From Variovorax sp. CF313 (GTDB lineage: Bacteria > Pseudomonadota > Gammaproteobacteria > Burkholderiales > Burkholderiaceae_C), in assembly GCF_000282635.1 (NCBI RefSeq), contig NZ_AKIW01000075.1, positions 1 through 64,000 of the forward strand: a DNA stretch of 64,000 nucleotides, in the 5' to 3' direction. The notes beneath the pieces are model-generated. The model had not been told where the DNA came from, ran no database searches, and saw only the letters and a program-made list of their open reading frames with translations. Position numbers and translations under genes: made by a program. Every line of letters begins with the position of its first letter. Within the stretch, counting starts at the first letter, position 1. Of this stretch, positions 61,756 through 64,000 are shown one piece after another.

Positions 61756-62955
61756 ATGACCACGCGCCCGGCCCCGAACCTCGACGCTTCCGCGCTGGCG
61801 CTGATCGATGCCTGCGCGCGGGCCTCGCTCGAACTGCTGGAAGGCAACCTCACGCCGCACGGCATCCTGGCCGCCAGCCGCACCGAGGCCGCCGTGGCGC
61901 GGCGCTACACGCGCATCTTCGGCCGCGACGCCGCCATCTGCGTCATGGCCATGTGCGGCAGCGGCGTGCCCGCACTGGAGCAAGGCGCCGTGGCCAGCCT
62001 CGACGCGCTCGCGTCGCAGCAGGCGGCCAACGGGCAGATTCCGAAGTACGTCGACCCCGAGGGGCAGGACGCCGACTTCTGGTATCTGGGCTGCATCGAC
62101 GCCACCCTGTGGTGGCTCATAGCGGCGGACCATGTGCGCAGGCACGGCGATGTAGGCGCCACGCACTGGCGCGCCGAAGTCGAACGCGCGATCCAATGGC
62201 TGCTCGCGCAGGAGCACCAGCACTTTCGCCTGCTGCAGCAGAACGAGGCCAGCGACTGGGCCGACATCATGCCGCGCTCGGGCTACGTGCTGTACACCAA
62301 CGCGCTGTGGTTCGACGTGAAGCGCCGCTTCGCACTCGAACACGCCGAGGAAACGCAGCACCACTTCAACCACCTGTTCAATCCGTTCCAGCGCGACCTG
62401 CCCGAGTACCACCGCGCAAGGCTGCTGCGGCACTATGCGCGGCGCGGCCGGCGCGACCCGGGGCTGTACCTGAGCTTCGTCAATTTCGCGGTGGTCGGCG
62501 ACGAAGGCGATGTGTTCGGCAACGTGCTGGCGATACAGAGCGGGCTGGCCGATGCGGCGATGGCGCAGCGCATCGTGCGGACCATCGATGCGGCGCATGC
62601 ATCGCAGCCCTACCCGTTGCGCGTGGTGCTGCATCCGCTGTCGCAGCAGCACGAGCTGTGGCGGGCCTACATGGGGCGGCATCGACAGAACATCGTGCAC
62701 CAGTACCACAACGGGGGAATCTGGCCGTTCGTCGGCGGGTTCTGGGTGATGGCACTGGCGCGGCAGGGGCTGCACGGGCAGGCGTGGGCCGAGCTTGCGC
62801 GGCTGGCACAAGCGAACGCGCAGGACGACTGGCGGTTCACGGAGTGGTTCCATGGGCGCACGCTCGCGCCGATGGGGATGGCGGGGCAGAGCTGGAATGC
62901 GGCCGCGTTCCTGCTGGCGCAGCGGGCGTTGATGGGGGACGGGGTGGCCTGGTGA
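61756..62955 (+). CDS. Putative (alpha/alpha)6 glycoside hydrolase, GH100/GDE-like
   Basis: A 399-aa protein with the look of a six-helix-hairpin toroid: RRYTRIFGRDAAICVMAM, ADFWYLGCIDATLWWLIAA, DWADIMPRSGYVLYTNAL and VHQYHNGGIWPFVGGFWVM. These fit GH100 neutral invertases or amylo-alpha-1,6-glucosidase-like enzymes. No signal peptide. The catalytic residues cannot be assigned from inspection alone. It begins 46 nt after the ATPase gene, same strand. Confidence 0.65.
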   Translation: MTTRPAPNLDASALALIDACARASLELLEGNLTPHGILAASRTEAAVARRYTRIFGRDAAICVMAMCGSGVPALEQGAVASLDALASQQAANGQIPKYVDPEGQDADFWYLGCIDATLWWLIAADHVRRHGDVGATHWRAEVERAIQWLLAQEHQHFRLLQQNEASDWADIMPRSGYVLYTNALWFDVKRRFALEHAEETQHHFNHLFNPFQRDLPEYHRARLLRHYARRGRRDPGLYLSFVNFAVVGDEGDVFGNVLAIQSGLADAAMAQRIVRTIDAAHASQPYPLRVVLHPLSQQHELWRAYMGRHRQNIVHQYHNGGIWPFVGGFWVMALARQGLHGQAWAELARLAQANAQDDWRFTEWFHGRTLAPMGMAGQSWNAAAFLLAQRALMGDGVAW

Positions 62956-62973
62956 ATGAGGGCGGCCGGCCCG

Positions 62974-63192
62974 TCAGGCCGCCCACACCCCCGGCGCGCA
63001 GGCGATGCCCACCGTGACGACGGGCGGATACAGATGCCCGGCCGCCGCGCCCGCCGCCATGCGTTCGCACGCGCCGAAGAAGCGGTACCACGCCGGCCCG
63101 CCGAAGATGATGCAGATGTGCAGCAGCGCGGCAATGGCGCTCGATGCGGCGCCGACGATCAGGGGAATGTTGTAGCTCACGAAGTCTCTCAA
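62974..63192 (-). pseudogene. Truncated small membrane protein
   Basis: About 72 codons: two hydrophobic segments (LIVGAASSAIAALLHICIIF and VVTVGIACAPGVWAA) with GGPAWYRFFGACERMA between them. I know this pattern from a four-helix family of about 120 aa; here the second helix is cut by a stop just before the convergent gene, so the last two helices are missing. The start is either TTG 63192, in a TTGA overlap with the upstream stop, or GTG 63180. Confidence 0.5.
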
Positions 63193-64000
63193 GGAAGATG
63201 CTTGCGGTCGCGCACGGTTTCGCGCGTCGGGCCGAAAGCGCCGAAGCGCACGGGCAAGCCGCTCGATGCCTCGGCATACGCCACCCATGCATGCGGGCTT
63301 GCGACGGCGTGCGGCTCATAGATCGGCTCGGCGCCTTGCAGCAGTCGGGTCAATGCGTGCTGATGGCCGAGATCGCGCACGCCGCCGAGCGGTAGGGACG
63401 CGAAGCGGCCCGCCTCCGCCGTGCGGTAACCGGCGCACCAGCGCAGGCCCGCACCGTCGACCGCATCGAGGTGGCTCACCACCAGCCCGTCGAGCGTGCC
63501 TGCCGCATCCAGCGCGTACCGCAGCAGCACCGCATCGGGGTGGCCCCTGCGGAACACGCCCTGCCAGCCTTCGTTCGCGTTGTGCGGCTCGCGCAACCGC
63601 GCATCGAGTGCCCGGTCGTGTGTGGGCAGCGGTCCCGGGCCATGGCGTGTGAGATAGCTGCGCAGAACACCCAGGTGCTGCACGGGCGCGTCGATGCCCA
63701 CGTCGCGCAGCACGGCCTCGACCGCCGTCGTCGAGATGGTGCTCCACGTGGTGTGCGGATGGAACCCGCGCCACTCGTCCAGTAGCACGCCCTGCGCGCC
63801 CTCGAAGACCACGGCGCCGGGCCGCGCAAGGCGCTCGGCGATGCGGTCCGCCCCCGCAGGCGGCGACTGGGCCAGGCACGGCGCGGCGGCATCGAGCCAT
63901 CGCCGTGCGAGCGAGTCGTCCTGGAGCACCGACAGTTCCCGCGCGCCATCGGCATGCAAGGGCGCCGCGTGCGCGAACTCGCGAAGCAGCGCAGCGCGGG
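63189..64000 (-). CDS. Divergent adenylosuccinate synthetase paralogue, 5' end outside window
   Basis: The C-terminal 270 residues of a PurA-like protein; the frame stays open to the window edge, so the P-loop is not seen. PurA landmarks are VVFEGAQGVLLDEWRGFHPH, RSYLTRHGPGPLPTHD, PDAVLLRYAL with SHLDAVDG, and the ending RFGAFGPTRETVR. The segment equivalent to the IMP-binding TTGRPRRCGW of ordinary PurA reads NANEGWQGVFRRGHPDA, and the loop after SHLDAVDG is short. It is unlikely to be the housekeeping purA. Confidence 0.75.
   Translation of the reverse strand, partial: RAALLREFAHAAPLHADGARELSVLQDDSLARRWLDAAAPCLAQSPPAGADRIAERLARPGAVVFEGAQGVLLDEWRGFHPHTTWSTISTTAVEAVLRDVGIDAPVQHLGVLRSYLTRHGPGPLPTHDRALDARLREPHNANEGWQGVFRRGHPDAVLLRYALDAAGTLDGLVVSHLDAVDGAGLRWCAGYRTAEAGRFASLPLGGVRDLGHQHALTRLLQGAEPIYEPHAVASPHAWVAYAEASSGLPVRFGAFGPTRETVRDRKHLP

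Overview
The window is GC-rich proteobacterial DNA that most resembles a member of the Comamonadaceae (Burkholderiales), probably Variovorax or a close relative. The evidence is the conserved run folC - SPOR/DedD-like - cvpA - purF - metZ - gltX, the long-form ArgG and MurB, the ESPR-type autotransporter signal peptide, and the general mix of families. The genus is an inference from gene content; no rRNA gene is present to confirm it.

Layout. 1-26.9 kb is mostly housekeeping. A minus-strand block (folC to gltX) feeds a tRNA cluster (Ala-GGC, Glu-TTC, Asp-GTC) that ends in a terminator beside a 7-bp tandem repeat. Next come an ArsC/Spx-like protein, PpnP, ArgG, MurB, YajQ, an aspartic protease, RidA, PlsY, YbaK and Tas. 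These are followed by a methionine-uptake cluster (metN-metI-metQ with a divergent second metQ), prfB with its programmed +1 frameshift, a HAD phosphatase, PepN, FBPase and tRNA-Thr(CGT).

27-36.2 kb looks accessory. It holds a minus-strand operon of a heterodimeric ABC exporter plus an APH-like kinase with an altered catalytic motif. Divergent from it is a chromate-resistance operon (chrB, chrA, a stand-alone ChrB C-terminal domain, and a Tat-targeted ChrC superoxide dismutase), with a chrB promoter that predicts a leaderless message. Behind it lies about 0.9 kb of decayed gene fragments.

36.2-48 kb holds a fused indolepyruvate ferredoxin oxidoreductase with a divergent Lrp regulator, a DUF2252 protein, a LuxR-type regulator divergent from a methyltransferase-DUF1059 pair, and a translationally coupled three-gene molybdenum hydroxylase operon (2Fe-2S, molybdopterin and triheme cytochrome c subunits).

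48-64 kb holds a Gly-rich autotransporter and an alpha/beta hydrolase. It also holds a compact regulatory cluster: a protein with degenerate GGDEF and EAL domains, Crp/Fnr, LuxR and a second paralogous Crp/Fnr, all in one direction. After that come a LysR regulator, a GNAT acetyltransferase, a cupin, an orphan GspE/PilB-type ATPase, a glycoside-hydrolase-like protein, a truncated small membrane protein, and a divergent PurA paralogue that runs off the window.

The two most interesting candidates for a poorly described system are the degenerate c-di-GMP protein with flanking Crp paralogues (53.2-56.8 kb) and the exporter/kinase pair (28-31.8 kb). Both are inferences from gene context and motif inspection only.
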